Source: Pasteurellaceae bacterium 15-036681
GTDB taxonomy: Bacteria > Pseudomonadota > Gammaproteobacteria > Enterobacterales > Pasteurellaceae
NCBI GenBank assembly: GCA_002002485.1
Contig: MQVI01000020.1
Coordinates: 1-41,234 of the forward strand
Direction of reading: 5' to 3'
DNA: 41,234 nucleotides
Position 1 is the first letter of the stretch; each line of letters begins with the position of its first letter. A program made the position numbers and the translations under genes. Positions 1-8,823 of this stretch are shown here, piece by piece. The notes beneath the pieces were generated by a model. That model was not told the origin of the DNA and did no database searches. It saw only the letters and a list, made by a program, of their open reading frames with translations.

Positions 1-56
1 CGGTTAATGTTTCGGCGTGGGTCTTCTAATTCATCAAAAATTTCAAATAGGGTCAT
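1..56 (-). CDS. Partial transposase N-terminus (ISAs1/DDE_Tnp_1-associated type), cut by the window edge
   Basis: The reverse strand from an ATG at 54-56 reads MTLFEIFDELEDPRRNINR and runs off the left edge. A short acidic helix followed by DPRR resembles the N-terminal domain of ISAs1-family (H-repeat associated) transposases, which open with a helix and a DPR motif. Only 19 residues are visible, so the family call is an inference from a short motif. No terminal inverted repeat can be recognised in the 200 bases to the right. It could also be an unrelated start codon. Confidence 0.4.
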   Translation of the reverse strand, partial: MTLFEIFDELEDPRRNIN

Positions 57-106
57 TGTTTGTTGCTCTGTTAATAAATAATGATGCTATTAGATCATAT
101 TTTTGA

Positions 107-178
107 AAAAAGTGCGATCTTGCCCTGTTGATAGTATTTGCAGCTGTGATTGGATTTGCCGGTTGGTGGTATAACTAA
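107..178 (+). pseudogene. Truncated C-terminal tail of a membrane protein gene
   Basis: After a TGA at 104-106 the plus strand stays open to a TAA at 176-178. It encodes a short tail ending in ALLIVFAAVIGFAGWWYN, a typical closing transmembrane helix with an aromatic interface. There is no start codon. The tail lies between the putative transposase start and the comEA-like gene, so it may be what remains of a gene displaced or cut by the element on the left. The identity of the parent gene is not recognised, and the open stretch is short enough to be chance. Confidence 0.25.
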
Positions 179-230
179 TTACTTATAAAAAATGGGCGGA
201 GCTTCCCTGCACTTAGGAAATATAAACCAC

Positions 231-260
231 AAAAATGGCTACCTAAAGGTAGCCATTTTT
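231..260 (-). terminator. Intrinsic terminator of the comEA-like gene (works in both directions)
   Basis: A perfect 13-bp stem with a TAAA loop: AAAAATGGCTACC pairs with GGTAGCCATTTTT. It starts 10 bases beyond the stop of the comEA-like gene. Flanking A and T runs allow it to stop transcripts from either side. Confidence 0.85.
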
Positions 261-269
261 ACGTTATTC

Positions 270-947
270 TTAGAAAGAAACTGCTGATTTAAGTTCTGAT
301 GAGGTTACTGAACCAATACCAGAAACTTTTTCTAAATCTGCCATATTTTTGAATTTACCATTTGCATTACGGTAATCAATAATCGCTTTTGCTTTTGCAT
401 CACCGATACCAGGTAATAATCTTAATGTTTCAGCATCTGCGGTATTCACATTAATTTTTTTTGCTGCTACCACTTTTTTAGCCGCTGCATTTTTAGCTTC
501 TGTTGCAGTTGCTTTTGTTTCTGTAACTTTAGCGGCTGCCTTTTCTTTGGCATTAGTTGCCGTTGAAGCTACAGAATCTTTGATTGATGTAACTTTGTTT
601 GTCGCAGCTTCTTTAGCATTAGTTACTGCTGAAGTTGCTTTATCTTTTGCAGCCATAACTTTACTTGTTGCAGACTCTTTTACTTGTGTTGCTTTTGTTG
701 TTACAACATCTTTCGTCTTCGTTACCGCAGAAGCAGCCGAATCTTTTGCCGACGTAGCTTGAGTTGCTACAGCATCTTTCGTCTTCGTTACCGCAGAAGC
801 AGCCGAATCTTTTGCCGACGTAGCTTGAGTTGCTACAGGATCTTTAGCATTAGCTACTGCAGATAATGGATTTGCTGTTTCTGCAAATGAAGCGCTTGAT
901 ACTGCCATTGCAATTGCAACTGTTAATAACGATTTTAATGATTTCAT
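270..947 (-). CDS. ComEA/ComE1-like helix-hairpin-helix DNA-binding protein with a long repeat stalk
   Basis: This is a predicted periplasmic DNA-binding protein of 225 residues. Residues 1-22 are a signal peptide ending SSASFA. Residues 35-160 are an Ala/Lys/Thr/Asp-rich, 11-mer-like repeat region (units such as ATSAKDSAASAV and TKTKDAV) with no cysteines, which should form an amphipathic helix. Residues 164-225 are a complete ComEA-type double helix-hairpin-helix with INVNTADAE, LPGIGDAKAKAI and VSGIGSV. Typical Pasteurellaceae ComE1 proteins are about half this length and lack such a stalk. The family binds incoming DNA during transformation, and Pasteurella multocida ComE1 has also been described as a fibronectin-binding surface protein. 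It is a single-gene unit with its own terminator at 231-260. Competence is the main inferred role, while the function of the stalk is unknown. Confidence 0.85.
   Translation of the reverse strand: MKSLKSLLTVAIAMAVSSASFAETANPLSAVANAKDPVATQATSAKDSAASAVTKTKDAVATQATSAKDSAASAVTKTKDVVTTKATQVKESATSKVMAAKDKATSAVTNAKEAATNKVTSIKDSVASTATNAKEKAAAKVTETKATATEAKNAAAKKVVAAKKINVNTADAETLRLLPGIGDAKAKAIIDYRNANGKFKNMADLEKVSGIGSVTSSELKSAVSF
707..838 (-). repeat. Perfect 66-bp tandem duplication inside the comEA-like gene
   Basis: Bases 707-772 and 773-838 are identical. They encode two copies of a 22-residue unit (ATQATSAKDSAASAV plus TKTKDAV or TKTKDVV). Identity at every third position means the copy is recent. 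Further diverged units follow towards 550. The number of units can change by slippage or recombination without shifting the frame. Confidence 0.9.
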
Positions 948-1040
948 GGAAAATCCTTGGTTAAATAAAAATATAGAGGGTACATTATGAAAAAACTATT
1001 CATTAGACTGAATGGAAAAATATAAGTTCAGCTAAAAAGA

Positions 1041-1075
1041 AAAAAGGCTATTTTCCGATTAGAAAATAGCCTTTT
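1041..1075 (-). terminator. Intrinsic terminator after frdD
   Basis: A 14-bp stem (AAAAGGCTATTTTC with GAAAATAGCCTTTT) around a short CGATTA loop, starting 15 bases after the frdD stop. The A/T-rich arms allow termination in both directions, so it also insulates the comEA-like gene promoter. Confidence 0.85.
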
Positions 1076-1089
1076 AGATGTTTATGTAA

Positions 1090-1434
1090 TTATAACGCAA
1101 TCACTGCAAATAAAACTAACACACTATATAAAGATGCTAGACCATAGAATACCCAACCTCCTGCTGGTACATGTACTTTGAAGTCATGTAAACCTAAGTG
1201 GATACGGTGGATCGCACACCACATTGGGAAAATTAATAATGCTAAGATTGCTAATTTACCGATCCAAGTCCCTGCGAATGCAATAATGTTATCTGGTGTC
1301 ACTAATCCGAATGGGAGTAAAAAACCCAGAATTAAGATAAGCACAGGGAAGAAAATTGCACTTACCGCACCGCCAGCACCAAACAGTAACCATACTGCTG
1401 GTTCATTTGAACGTTTTGGATTAAGTTTGTCCAT
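1090..1434 (-). CDS. frdD: Fumarate reductase membrane anchor subunit D
   Basis: A 114-residue hydrophobic protein with three transmembrane segments (about residues 17-45, 55-80 and 92-114), the usual FrdD length. With FrdC it anchors the catalytic FrdAB dimer to the inner membrane and holds the menaquinol site used in anaerobic fumarate respiration. It starts 11 bases downstream of the frdC stop and is the last gene of the frdABCD operon, followed by a strong terminator. Sequence hallmarks are the N-terminal [18 protein letters not shown] stretch and the HRIHLGLHD loop. Confidence 0.95.
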   Translation of the reverse strand: MDKLNPKRSNEPAVWLLFGAGGAVSAIFFPVLILILGFLLPFGLVTPDNIIAFAGTWIGKLAILALLIFPMWCAIHRIHLGLHDFKVHVPAGGWVFYGLASLYSVLVLFAVIAL

Positions 1435-1445
1435 TTTATTTCCCC

Positions 1446-1835
1446 TTATACTAAGATTAACACTAATAAGCTAACTAAAGCAGTGATACCCCAGAATACA
1501 CGCGACGCAAGTTTTACGTCTAAGCGTTCATTCTTAATAATTAGATTCACCATTTGTGGTGCCATATCAAAGAATGTGAAACTGTGTAATAGCGCTGCAG
1601 CTAAAGTGATAATATTTAGAATTACCACTAATGGATTTTGTAAGAAACCTACAAAGTCTGTTGCAAAAGTGCCTTTGCCTAAGCAAACTGCACCATAGAG
1701 TAATACTAAACAGAACCAAATTGTTGGTACTGCTGTACTTTCACGCAATACGTAGAATTTGTAAAAATCTAACTTTTTCCACCAAGTTGGTTTGATTTCG
1801 CGCACATAGGCTTTGCGTTTTGTTGCTGTTGTCAT
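1446..1835 (-). CDS. frdC: Fumarate reductase membrane anchor subunit C
   Basis: A 129-residue membrane anchor with three predicted helices. The N-terminal [21 protein letters not shown] stretch is characteristic of FrdC, and [11 protein letters not shown] precedes the first helix. It works with FrdD in quinol binding and membrane attachment of fumarate reductase. It lies 12 bases after the frdB stop and 11 bases before the frdD start, in one transcription unit with its neighbours. Confidence 0.95.
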   Translation of the reverse strand: MTTATKRKAYVREIKPTWWKKLDFYKFYVLRESTAVPTIWFCLVLLYGAVCLGKGTFATDFVGFLQNPLVVILNIITLAAALLHSFTFFDMAPQMVNLIIKNERLDVKLASRVFWGITALVSLLVLILV

Positions 1836-1847
1836 TTTACGCTCTCC

Positions 1848-2612
1848 TTACTTTTGCGGTTTTAACATTGCAAAAACATAGTCTTTCGCACTTTCGATCT
1901 TACCTTGGTTCACGGCTGAAGCTGGTCCCACGTGTTTCGGACACACTTCTGAGCAGTAACCAACGAAAGTACAGCTCCATACACCATTCTTACCGTTAAG
2001 AATCTTCATACGTTCAGCTTTACCATTATCGCGGTTATCAAGGTTATAACGATGTGCTAGCGTAATTGCCGCAGGACCTACGAATTCAGGGTTTAAACCG
2101 AATTGTGGGCAAGCTGCATAGCATAGACCACAGTTGATACACATTGAGAATGTACGATATTTCTCTAATTGTGCAGGCGTTTGTTTAGTACGGCTCTTCG
2201 CAAGCTCTGCTGAAGGGTGCGGATTACCGTCTAATTCTGGCGCTTTGTTATCAATGATATATGGTTTGATGCTTTCTAAGCTCTCGATAAAGTGGCTTAG
2301 GTCTACCACTAAGTCACGTTCAATCGGGAAGTTAGCAAGTGGTTCAATACGCATATGACCACTGTAATCACGTAAGAATGTTTTACACGCTAGTTTTGGT
2401 TTACCATTTACCATCATACCGCATGAACCACAGATCGCCATACGGCAAGACCAACGGTAAGATAGTTCTGGTTCTAATTCATCTTTAATGTAGCCAAGTG
2501 CATCAAGAAGTGAAGTTTGGCTATCATAAGGTACTTCGTATTTACTTAAGAACGGCTCGTTATCTTGTTCAGGGTTATAACGTAGCACTTCCACAGTCAT
2601 CATGTTAGCCAT
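1848..2612 (-). CDS. frdB: Fumarate reductase iron-sulfur subunit B
   Basis: A 254-residue electron-transfer subunit linking the quinol site in FrdCD to the FAD in FrdA. The [2Fe-2S] ligands C56, C61, C64 and C76 sit in [10 protein letters not shown] and KLAC. The [4Fe-4S] and [3Fe-4S] ligands are in [12 protein letters not shown] (C158, C161, C164, C168) and [12 protein letters not shown] (C214, C220, C224). An AAGGAG ribosome-binding site 7 bases before the ATG overlaps the frdA stop codon, which suggests translational coupling. The length and full cluster set are normal for a functional subunit. Confidence 0.97.
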   Translation of the reverse strand: MANMMTVEVLRYNPEQDNEPFLSKYEVPYDSQTSLLDALGYIKDELEPELSYRWSCRMAICGSCGMMVNGKPKLACKTFLRDYSGHMRIEPLANFPIERDLVVDLSHFIESLESIKPYIIDNKAPELDGNPHPSAELAKSRTKQTPAQLEKYRTFSMCINCGLCYAACPQFGLNPEFVGPAAITLAHRYNLDNRDNGKAERMKILNGKNGVWSCTFVGYCSEVCPKHVGPASAVNQGKIESAKDYVFAMLKPQK

Positions 2613-2615
2613 CTG

Positions 2616-4409
2616 TTACTCCTTATTTGCTTCTTTAGCTGCTTTTTCTTGCGCTTCTGCTTCCGCACCGTATACACGTTTAGCAGGTTGTGATTTAGTG
2701 ATCTTCACATCGCTATATTTGATTGTTGGAGCACCGTTTTCATTGTAGTACGCAAGAGTGTGTTTTAAGTAGTTCACATCATCACGCTCAACGTAGTCTA
2801 AACGTTGGTGTGCACCACGTGACTCTTTACGCTCAACCGCTGATGAAGAGATAGATTGTGCAACATCAAGGATATAACCAAGCTCAATTTTGTAGAGTAA
2901 ATCTGTGTTGAATACGCTTGAAGTATCTTTGATCTTAATACGTTTATAACGCTCTTTAAGTTCAGCGATTTTCGCCACCGTTTTCTCCATACTTTCTTGA
3001 GTACGGTAGATACCACAACCTTCTTCCATTGAGTCACCCATCTCATTACGGATTTGTGACCAAGATTCTTCACCTTCTTGACGTGCTAATGCATAAACAC
3101 GATTTAATACGTCTTGTGCCTGTGCATCAATAATTGCTTGGTTACGAGGGCCAGCTTCAACAGCACGCTGAGCTGCCATTTCACCTGCTACTTTACCGAA
3201 TACTACTAACTCAGCTAACGAGTTAGAACCTAAACGGTTTGCGCCATGTAAACCTGAAGATGCACACTCACCTACTGCAAATAAACCTTTAATGCAAGTT
3301 TCGGCTTGTTGATTTACTTCGATACCACCCATGGTGTAGTGAACTACTGGACGTACTGGAATTGGTGATTTAGCTGGATCAACACCTTCGTATGCTTTCG
3401 CTAATTCACAGATAAATGGTAAACGTTCTTGTAAGTATTTTTCACCTAAGTGACGTAAGTCTAGGTGTACAACATCAACGCCTTTATCCGTTTTTAATGT
3501 GTTGCCTTTACGCCATTCTTGCCAGAATGCTTGTGAAACTTTATCACGTGGACCAAGTTCCATATATTTGTTTTCTGGTTTACCTACTGGGGTTTCTGGA
3601 CCTAGACCGTAGTCTTGTAAGTAACGGTAGCCATCTTTATTTACTAAGATACCACCTTCACCACGGCAACCTTCTGTCATTAAGATACCTGTGTTTGGTA
3701 AGCCTGTTGGATGATATTGAACAAATTCCATATCACGTAATGGAACACCATGACGGTATGCCATTGATAGGCCATCACCTGTTACGATACCGCCGTTTGT
3801 GTTGAAGCGGTATGAACGGCAGCCACCACCTGTTGCAATAACAACAGCGTTAGCGTTGATTTGAACGAAAGTACCTTCCATCATATTCATCGCTACGCAG
3901 CCACGAGCTTGACCTTCATCAACAAGAATATCAACAACGAAATGTTCGTCAAAACGAATGATTTGAGGGTATTTGATAGAAGTTTGGAAAAGAGTGTGTA
4001 ATAAGTGGAAACCTGTTTTATCGGCAGCGAACCAAGTACGTTCAATTTTCATACCACCGAAACGGCGCACGTTAATGTCGCCATCTTCTTTACGGCTCCA
4101 AGGACAACCCCAACGCTCTAATTGAGTCATTTCCACTGGTGAGTGCTCAACGAAGTATTCAACAACGTCTTGCTCACATAACCAGTCACCACCACCTACA
4201 GTATCGTGGAAGTGTTTATCATAAGAGTCTTCTTCTTTAGCAACCGCTGCTGCACCACCTTCTGCCGCAACAGTATGGCTACGCATTGGATATACTTTTG
4301 AGATTAGCGCAATTTTTAAATTTGGATTTGCTTCCGCAGCTGCGATTGCAGCACGTAAACCACCGCCACCGGCACCCACAATTGCAACATCAACATTGAT
4401 CGTTTGCAC
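2616..4409 (-). CDS. frdA: Fumarate reductase flavoprotein catalytic subunit A
   Basis: A 597-residue catalytic subunit that reduces fumarate to succinate as terminal electron acceptor. The N-terminal GAGGGG at 12-17 binds FAD, H45 in RSHTVAAEGG is the expected covalent FAD attachment residue, and QYHPTG plus TEGCRGEGG carry active-site residues. The start is a GTG at 4407-4409 preceded by a strong GAGGAGG ribosome-binding site six bases away. It is the first gene of frdABCD, behind a promoter at 4476-4503 and a CRP-like site at 4521-4536. The flavinylation helper SdhE is encoded at 21981-22220. No succinate dehydrogenase genes are in this window. Confidence 0.97.
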   Translation of the reverse strand: MQTINVDVAIVGAGGGGLRAAIAAAEANPNLKIALISKVYPMRSHTVAAEGGAAAVAKEEDSYDKHFHDTVGGGDWLCEQDVVEYFVEHSPVEMTQLERWGCPWSRKEDGDINVRRFGGMKIERTWFAADKTGFHLLHTLFQTSIKYPQIIRFDEHFVVDILVDEGQARGCVAMNMMEGTFVQINANAVVIATGGGCRSYRFNTNGGIVTGDGLSMAYRHGVPLRDMEFVQYHPTGLPNTGILMTEGCRGEGGILVNKDGYRYLQDYGLGPETPVGKPENKYMELGPRDKVSQAFWQEWRKGNTLKTDKGVDVVHLDLRHLGEKYLQERLPFICELAKAYEGVDPAKSPIPVRPVVHYTMGGIEVNQQAETCIKGLFAVGECASSGLHGANRLGSNSLAELVVFGKVAGEMAAQRAVEAGPRNQAIIDAQAQDVLNRVYALARQEGEESWSQIRNEMGDSMEEGCGIYRTQESMEKTVAKIAELKERYKRIKIKDTSSVFNTDLLYKIELGYILDVAQSISSSAVERKESRGAHQRLDYVERDDVNYLKHTLAYYNENGAPTIKYSDVKITKSQPAKRVYGAEAEAQEKAAKEANKE

Positions 4410-4475
4410 AATTTCCTCCTCGGGAACATGAAAAATAGATTAAGATGAAACGTATTTTGCCACTATTCCTATTAG

Positions 4476-4503
4476 TTTATAACCATCTTTTACATTTTGT
4501 TAA
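4476..4503 (-). promoter_or_regulatory. Predicted sigma70 promoter of frdABCD
   Basis: On the minus strand TTAACA (4498-4503) is followed after 16 bases by TATAAA (4476-4481). The -35 matches TTGACA at five of six positions and the -10 matches TATAAT at five of six. The predicted start lies near 4469, leaving a leader of about 60 bases before the frdA GTG. Confidence 0.6.
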
Positions 4504-4520
4504 CATAAAAAAGTAAGTTT

Positions 4521-4536
4521 TGTGATCTACCTCAAA
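4521..4536 (-). promoter_or_regulatory. CRP-like operator upstream of frdA
   Basis: TGTGATCTACCTCAAA matches the CRP pattern TGTGA-N6-TCACA in nine of the ten defined positions scored as half-sites, allowing TCAAA on the right. Its centre falls about 60 bases upstream of the predicted start, the class I activator position. FNR control would be expected from known frd operons, but no clear TTGAT-N4-ATCAA is seen. Confidence 0.45.
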
Positions 4537-4620
4537 AAATAATTTTCAAAATGAGATTAAGTGAGAATCGCTCTTATTAAGTAAGTGATTTGTAAGGGGT
4601 TTCAGAGAGGAATATCACAG

Positions 4621-4630
4621 CAAGCGGTCA
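4621..4630 (+). repeat. DNA uptake signal core, A. pleuropneumoniae type
   Basis: CAAGCGGTCA is followed by AT-rich sequence ending AATAATTTGCC, the layout of the extended Apl-type uptake signal. It lies between frdA and corA, outside any gene. Confidence 0.6.
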
Positions 4631-4664
4631 GAATTTTCAAATAATTTGCCAATGAACAGATATA

Positions 4665-4694
4665 AAAAATGCACAGCTAAACCGTGCATTTTTA
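4665..4694 (-). terminator. Intrinsic terminator after corA
   Basis: A 10-bp stem, AAAAATGCAC with GTGCATTTTT, around an AGCTAAACC loop, immediately beyond the corA stop. Both arms end in A/T runs. Confidence 0.85.
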
Positions 4695-4697
4695 AAA

Positions 4698-5669
4698 CTA
4701 CAACCACCCTTTACGTTTAAAGTAGATATAAGGTGTTGCGGCAGCGCAAACCATTAAACCCAGCGCCATCGGGTAACCGTATTTAAATTGTAATTCCGGC
4801 ATAATCTCAAAGTTCATACCGTAGGTAGACGCAACAAGCGTTGCTGGTAAGAACATTACCGACACAACCGAGAAAAATTTCATAATCCGGTTCTGCTCAA
4901 TGTTGATGAAACCCATCGCGGCCTGCATTAAGAAATTTACCTTTTGGAATAAAGCCTCGTTATGTGGTTGTAGAGATTCAATATCTCGCATAATATCACG
5001 AGCTTGTTCTAACTGGTTGTTCGGCAAACGAGTTTTACGTAGTAAGAAACTTAATGCTCGCTGAGTATCCATCAAACATAATCGTACTTTTGAACTTGCA
5101 TCTTCTAATTCTGTTAAGTCAGCAAGCGCTTCATTAAGATTATGATCGCCATTTTTCTTCGTTCTTGTCTCATCTTCTTTAAGAATCACACGACTTAATT
5201 TCTCTAAATCTGCGTAGATATTTTCAATAACGTCCGCTAACTGCTCGATTTTAGTTTCAAATAAGTCGAGTAGTAATTCATAAGCGTTACCATCAATCAT
5301 TTTTTCACGACGAGAACGCAAACGGTAAAGTCGGAAAGCTGGCAAGTCACGCTCTCGAATCGTAAATAAACGGCCATCACGAATTGTAAAACCGACTGTG
5401 GCGACATCTGCATAGTCGTCTTCATCTAAGCAATAAAAAAATGAGTAAAGGTGTAAACCATCTTCATCTTCGAAAAAACGTGCAGATGCCTCTAAATCTT
5501 CTAATTCATGCTCTTCCGCAAGAGTTTGATCTAAACGATGCTCTAAAACAGAACGCTCATCATCTGTTGGATCAATAAGGTCAATCCAAATGGCATCATT
5601 TAATTGATTTTGAATGGTTTCATCTACACTGATTAAGCGCTCGTTACGCAACGAAAAAGCTTTGATCAT
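4698..5669 (-). CDS. corA: Magnesium/cobalt transporter CorA
   Basis: A 323-residue homopentameric Mg2+ channel of the inner membrane. The acidic cytosolic domain fills about residues 1-260. Two C-terminal helices follow, and the signature GMN motif is at 284-286 ([12 protein letters not shown]) at the end of the first. The basic C-terminus FKRKGWL is also typical. The ATG is preceded by TAGGAGTATGAA, giving a good ribosome-binding site. A 270-base leader separates it from hemB and may regulate it (see 5670-5938). A terminator follows at once. Confidence 0.96.
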   Translation of the reverse strand: MIKAFSLRNERLISVDETIQNQLNDAIWIDLIDPTDDERSVLEHRLDQTLAEEHELEDLEASARFFEDEDGLHLYSFFYCLDEDDYADVATVGFTIRDGRLFTIRERDLPAFRLYRLRSRREKMIDGNAYELLLDLFETKIEQLADVIENIYADLEKLSRVILKEDETRTKKNGDHNLNEALADLTELEDASSKVRLCLMDTQRALSFLLRKTRLPNNQLEQARDIMRDIESLQPHNEALFQKVNFLMQAAMGFINIEQNRIMKFFSVVSVMFLPATLVASTYGMNFEIMPELQFKYGYPMALGLMVCAAATPYIYFKRKGWL

Positions 5670-5938
5670 TTCATACTCCTACAAATGGTATGAGGCGATG
5701 AACAAAAAGGAACAAAATAAGATACTGGCAATAATTACCGACACTCGTCGGCAGCCAAAAAGAGGTTGGACGAGGGAAATTAGTAAGAAACTGTTAAGTA
5801 TCGACTGTGACTGTCCAAAATGCGTAATCCTCGGGGTTAAAAAAACTTTGGAATGGTACAGCGCTAAGTGGCGATCGTCAAGGTAAATCGCCACTTTTGC
5901 AAAAAATCAGCCAAATCTAACCGCTTGTATAACGCAAA
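5670..5938 (-). promoter_or_regulatory. corA leader region with a possible upstream ORF
   Basis: This stretch lies between the hemB stop and the corA start. A minus-strand frame runs from a GTG at 5892-5894 to a TAG at 5679-5681. The TAG overlaps the corA ribosome-binding site (TAGGAG), and the 71 codons end in a hydrophobic segment. The GTG lies inside a 10-bp hairpin (AAGTGGCGAT at 5866-5875 with ATCGCCACTT at 5887-5896), and no ribosome-binding site is visible before it. A second hairpin (CCGAC/GTCGG) is at 5738-5751. In Salmonella, corA is controlled through a leader ORF (corL) and Rho, so the arrangement is suggestive. A plus-strand frame in the same place uses codons that are rare here. 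Coding status is unproven. Confidence 0.3.
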
Positions 5939-6976
<1,038 letters not shown>

Positions 6977-7006
6977 CTAAATTTGCAAATATATTTAAAA
7001 AATTTA

Positions 7007-7032
7007 GGGCGGGCACATCGGCCCGCCCCTAC
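7007..7032 (-). terminator. Palindromic repeat acting as the tatC terminator
   Basis: GGGCGGGC and GCCCGCCC form an 8-bp GC-rich stem with an ACATCG loop. On the minus strand it is preceded by GTAGGG and followed by AAATTTTTT, so it can stop tatABC transcripts. The GTAGGG-plus-palindrome layout matches the element at 23678-23751, so it probably belongs to a dispersed repeat family. Confidence 0.7.
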
Positions 7033-7044
7033 AATAAAAGATTA

Positions 7045-7794
7045 TTAGCCTTTATTTTCCGCTTCTACTTCATCATCTTTTGGCTGATAGAATTTTGAAA
7101 CAATCAAGCCTAATTCAAAGAGAATAATCATCGGCACAGCTAAAAGCGTTTGTGAGAAAATATCTGGTGGCGTTAACAGCATTCCCACCACAAAAGCAGC
7201 CACTACAATATATGGACGCTTTTTACGTAAATCTTCCGCAGTGGTTACACCAGCCCAACACAGCAAAATAATCGCAATTGGCACTTCAAAACAGACGCCA
7301 AACGCTAAGAAAATCGTCAAGACAAAATCTAAGTAGCTACTAATATCTGTTGCCATTTTCACACCTTCTGGCGCAGTTTGGGTTAAGAATCCAAAAATTA
7401 ATGGAAATACCACGTAGTAAGCAAAGGCAACGCCGGCATAAAATAGCAAAGTGCTCGACAGCAATAGAGGATAGACTAAGCGCTTTTCTTCTTTATACAA
7501 GGCAGGCGCGACAAAGACCCAAATCTGATAAAGAATAAATGGCACTGAAATAAATACTGCTACTACTGCAGTCAATTTAATTGGAGTAAAAAATGGCGTT
7601 ACCACATTGGTAGCAATCATTGTTGCCCCTTCAGGTAAACGATCCGTAAGTGGACTAGCCAGCACTGCGTAAATATCATTTGCCCAATAAACGATCAGGC
7701 AAAAAACAACTAAAACGCAAATAACCGCCCTTAACAAGCGGTTACGTAATTCAACTAAATGGCTAATCAGTGGTTGAGATTCTTCAACTGACAT
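7045..7794 (-). CDS. tatC: Twin-arginine translocase subunit TatC
   Basis: A 249-residue inner-membrane protein with six predicted helices that recognises twin-arginine signal peptides for export of folded proteins. Family hallmarks include the N-terminal [11 protein letters not shown] (early Glu/Leu/Arg contact site), the [11 protein letters not shown] segment, and the [11 protein letters not shown] segment with its conserved glutamate. Its start overlaps the tatB stop by 11 bases, which indicates translational coupling, and it ends the tatABC operon. Confidence 0.97.
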   Translation of the reverse strand: MSVEESQPLISHLVELRNRLLRAVICVLVVFCLIVYWANDIYAVLASPLTDRLPEGATMIATNVVTPFFTPIKLTAVVAVFISVPFILYQIWVFVAPALYKEEKRLVYPLLLSSTLLFYAGVAFAYYVVFPLIFGFLTQTAPEGVKMATDISSYLDFVLTIFLAFGVCFEVPIAIILLCWAGVTTAEDLRKKRPYIVVAAFVVGMLLTPPDIFSQTLLAVPMIILFELGLIVSKFYQPKDDEVEAENKG

Positions 7795-8344
7795 CTTTCT
7801 TATCCTGTTTAGCTTCAGGCTCTTTCACGGATGCAAGCTTATCATCAGGCGGATAATAAACACTGAACTTAGATTCATCCATCTCAGCAAGTTCCGCAAG
7901 CTCAGCATGAGAAAGTGGCTTATCACCTTCTGCGATTTGCTCATCTCCAGCTTCTTTTGCTTCAGCTTGTAAGCGTTGGCTCTCTTGTTCAATTTTACCT
8001 TGAATTTCAGCGACTTCCTTTTCCGTTAAGCCTTTAATTTCATTGGTAGCAGAATCTAAATCTGCCTGCATTTTTTGTGCTGATTTTTTTAGTTCTTCGA
8101 CGGTCTCATTTAATTCTGGCGAAAGCTGACTTAAATTAAGTGCTTCCGCTTTCTTAATGCTTTCTTGCAACTCTTGAAGTTTAAGTTCTTGTGACAGTTC
8201 ATTCTGCACATTTGCTGCCAACCCACGAATTGTACGAACCCAGCCCATTACCGTACGAATAGCAACAGGCAAACGTTGTGGACCTAGCACGACCAAGCCT
8301 ACAATAAAAACCAGTACTAATTCTCCAAAACTAATATCAAACAC
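7784..8344 (-). CDS. tatB: Twin-arginine translocase subunit TatB
   Basis: A 186-residue single-span protein. The N-terminal [20 protein letters not shown] helix with the GPQRLP hinge is the TatB signature. An amphipathic helix follows, then a long charged, Glu/Lys/Ala-rich coiled-coil-like tail (about residues 55-150). With TatC it forms the receptor for twin-arginine precursors. It lies three bases after the tatA stop and overlaps tatC. Confidence 0.95.
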   Translation of the reverse strand: MFDISFGELVLVFIVGLVVLGPQRLPVAIRTVMGWVRTIRGLAANVQNELSQELKLQELQESIKKAEALNLSQLSPELNETVEELKKSAQKMQADLDSATNEIKGLTEKEVAEIQGKIEQESQRLQAEAKEAGDEQIAEGDKPLSHAELAELAEMDESKFSVYYPPDDKLASVKEPEAKQDKKDVS

Positions 8345-8347
8345 GGA

Positions 8348-8572
8348 TTATGCCTGCTCTTTTTCTTTGGCTTTTTGTTCTGTTGATTCAGCTTGTTTTT
8401 GCTCAACTTTCTCAAATTCAGCATCTTTTGGCTTGTCATCGCTCATTGCTTTTTTAAAGCCTTTTACTGATTCACCCAAATCTGAACCTAAGCTGCGTAA
8501 TTTTTTTGTACCGAATAGTAAAACCACTAATAATGCGATAATCGCTAGTTGCCAAATACTAATTCCACCCAT
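8348..8572 (-). CDS. tatA: Twin-arginine translocase subunit TatA
   Basis: A 74-residue pore-forming subunit. The transmembrane helix [20 protein letters not shown] is followed by the [14 protein letters not shown] hinge and amphipathic helix, then a charged tail. It is the first gene of tatABC, with a TATAAT box upstream at 8619-8624. The ATG is preceded by a GAGGTAACACAA sequence, a good ribosome-binding site. Confidence 0.96.
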   Translation of the reverse strand: MGGISIWQLAIIALLVVLLFGTKKLRSLGSDLGESVKGFKKAMSDDKPKDAEFEKVEQKQAESTEQKAKEKEQA

Positions 8573-8618
8573 TTGTGTTACCTCATTGTAAATGATGAAT
8601 AAATAATAACGTTATTTA

Positions 8619-8624
8619 ATTATA
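8619..8624 (-). promoter_or_regulatory. Candidate -10 box of the tatABC promoter
   Basis: A perfect TATAAT on the minus strand lies 47 bases before the tatA ATG. No convincing TTGACA is present at the right spacing, so an activator or a weak -35 would be needed. Confidence 0.4.
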
Positions 8625-8823
8625 CGAGTTTTCACCACTGAAAACAGAAAAATTTTGCGTATAGTTGCACGTTTGTTAAATGTAGAAAAGAAGAAATACT
8701 CCAAAATGTGTTTTAGATCACAATATTGATTTTAATTGCGTTTTTTTTACTCTCCCTCGCAAGTGGGGGAGAGACAGATTTGAGCAAAACAATGTTTTTG
8801 CTAAAATCAGAGAGAGGGGAAAC

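Noticed and set aside
985-1023. Plus-strand 12-codon frame MKKLFIRLNGKI after a GAGGG word
   Set aside because: Too short, no conservation information, and it lies in the probable promoter of the comEA-like gene.
5698-5886. Plus-strand 62-codon frame upstream of corA
   Set aside because: It uses several codons rare in this AT-rich genome (AGG, CGG, CTC, GGG, TCG), the ribosome-binding site is only two bases from the ATG, and no family is recognised.
8730-8823. Palindromic stretch between tatA and ubiB (CTCCCTC...GAGAG and AGCAAAAC...TTTTGCT)
   Set aside because: Two weak hairpins occur, but they do not match the other repeat families clearly and no gene or regulator can be assigned; probably a decayed repeat.
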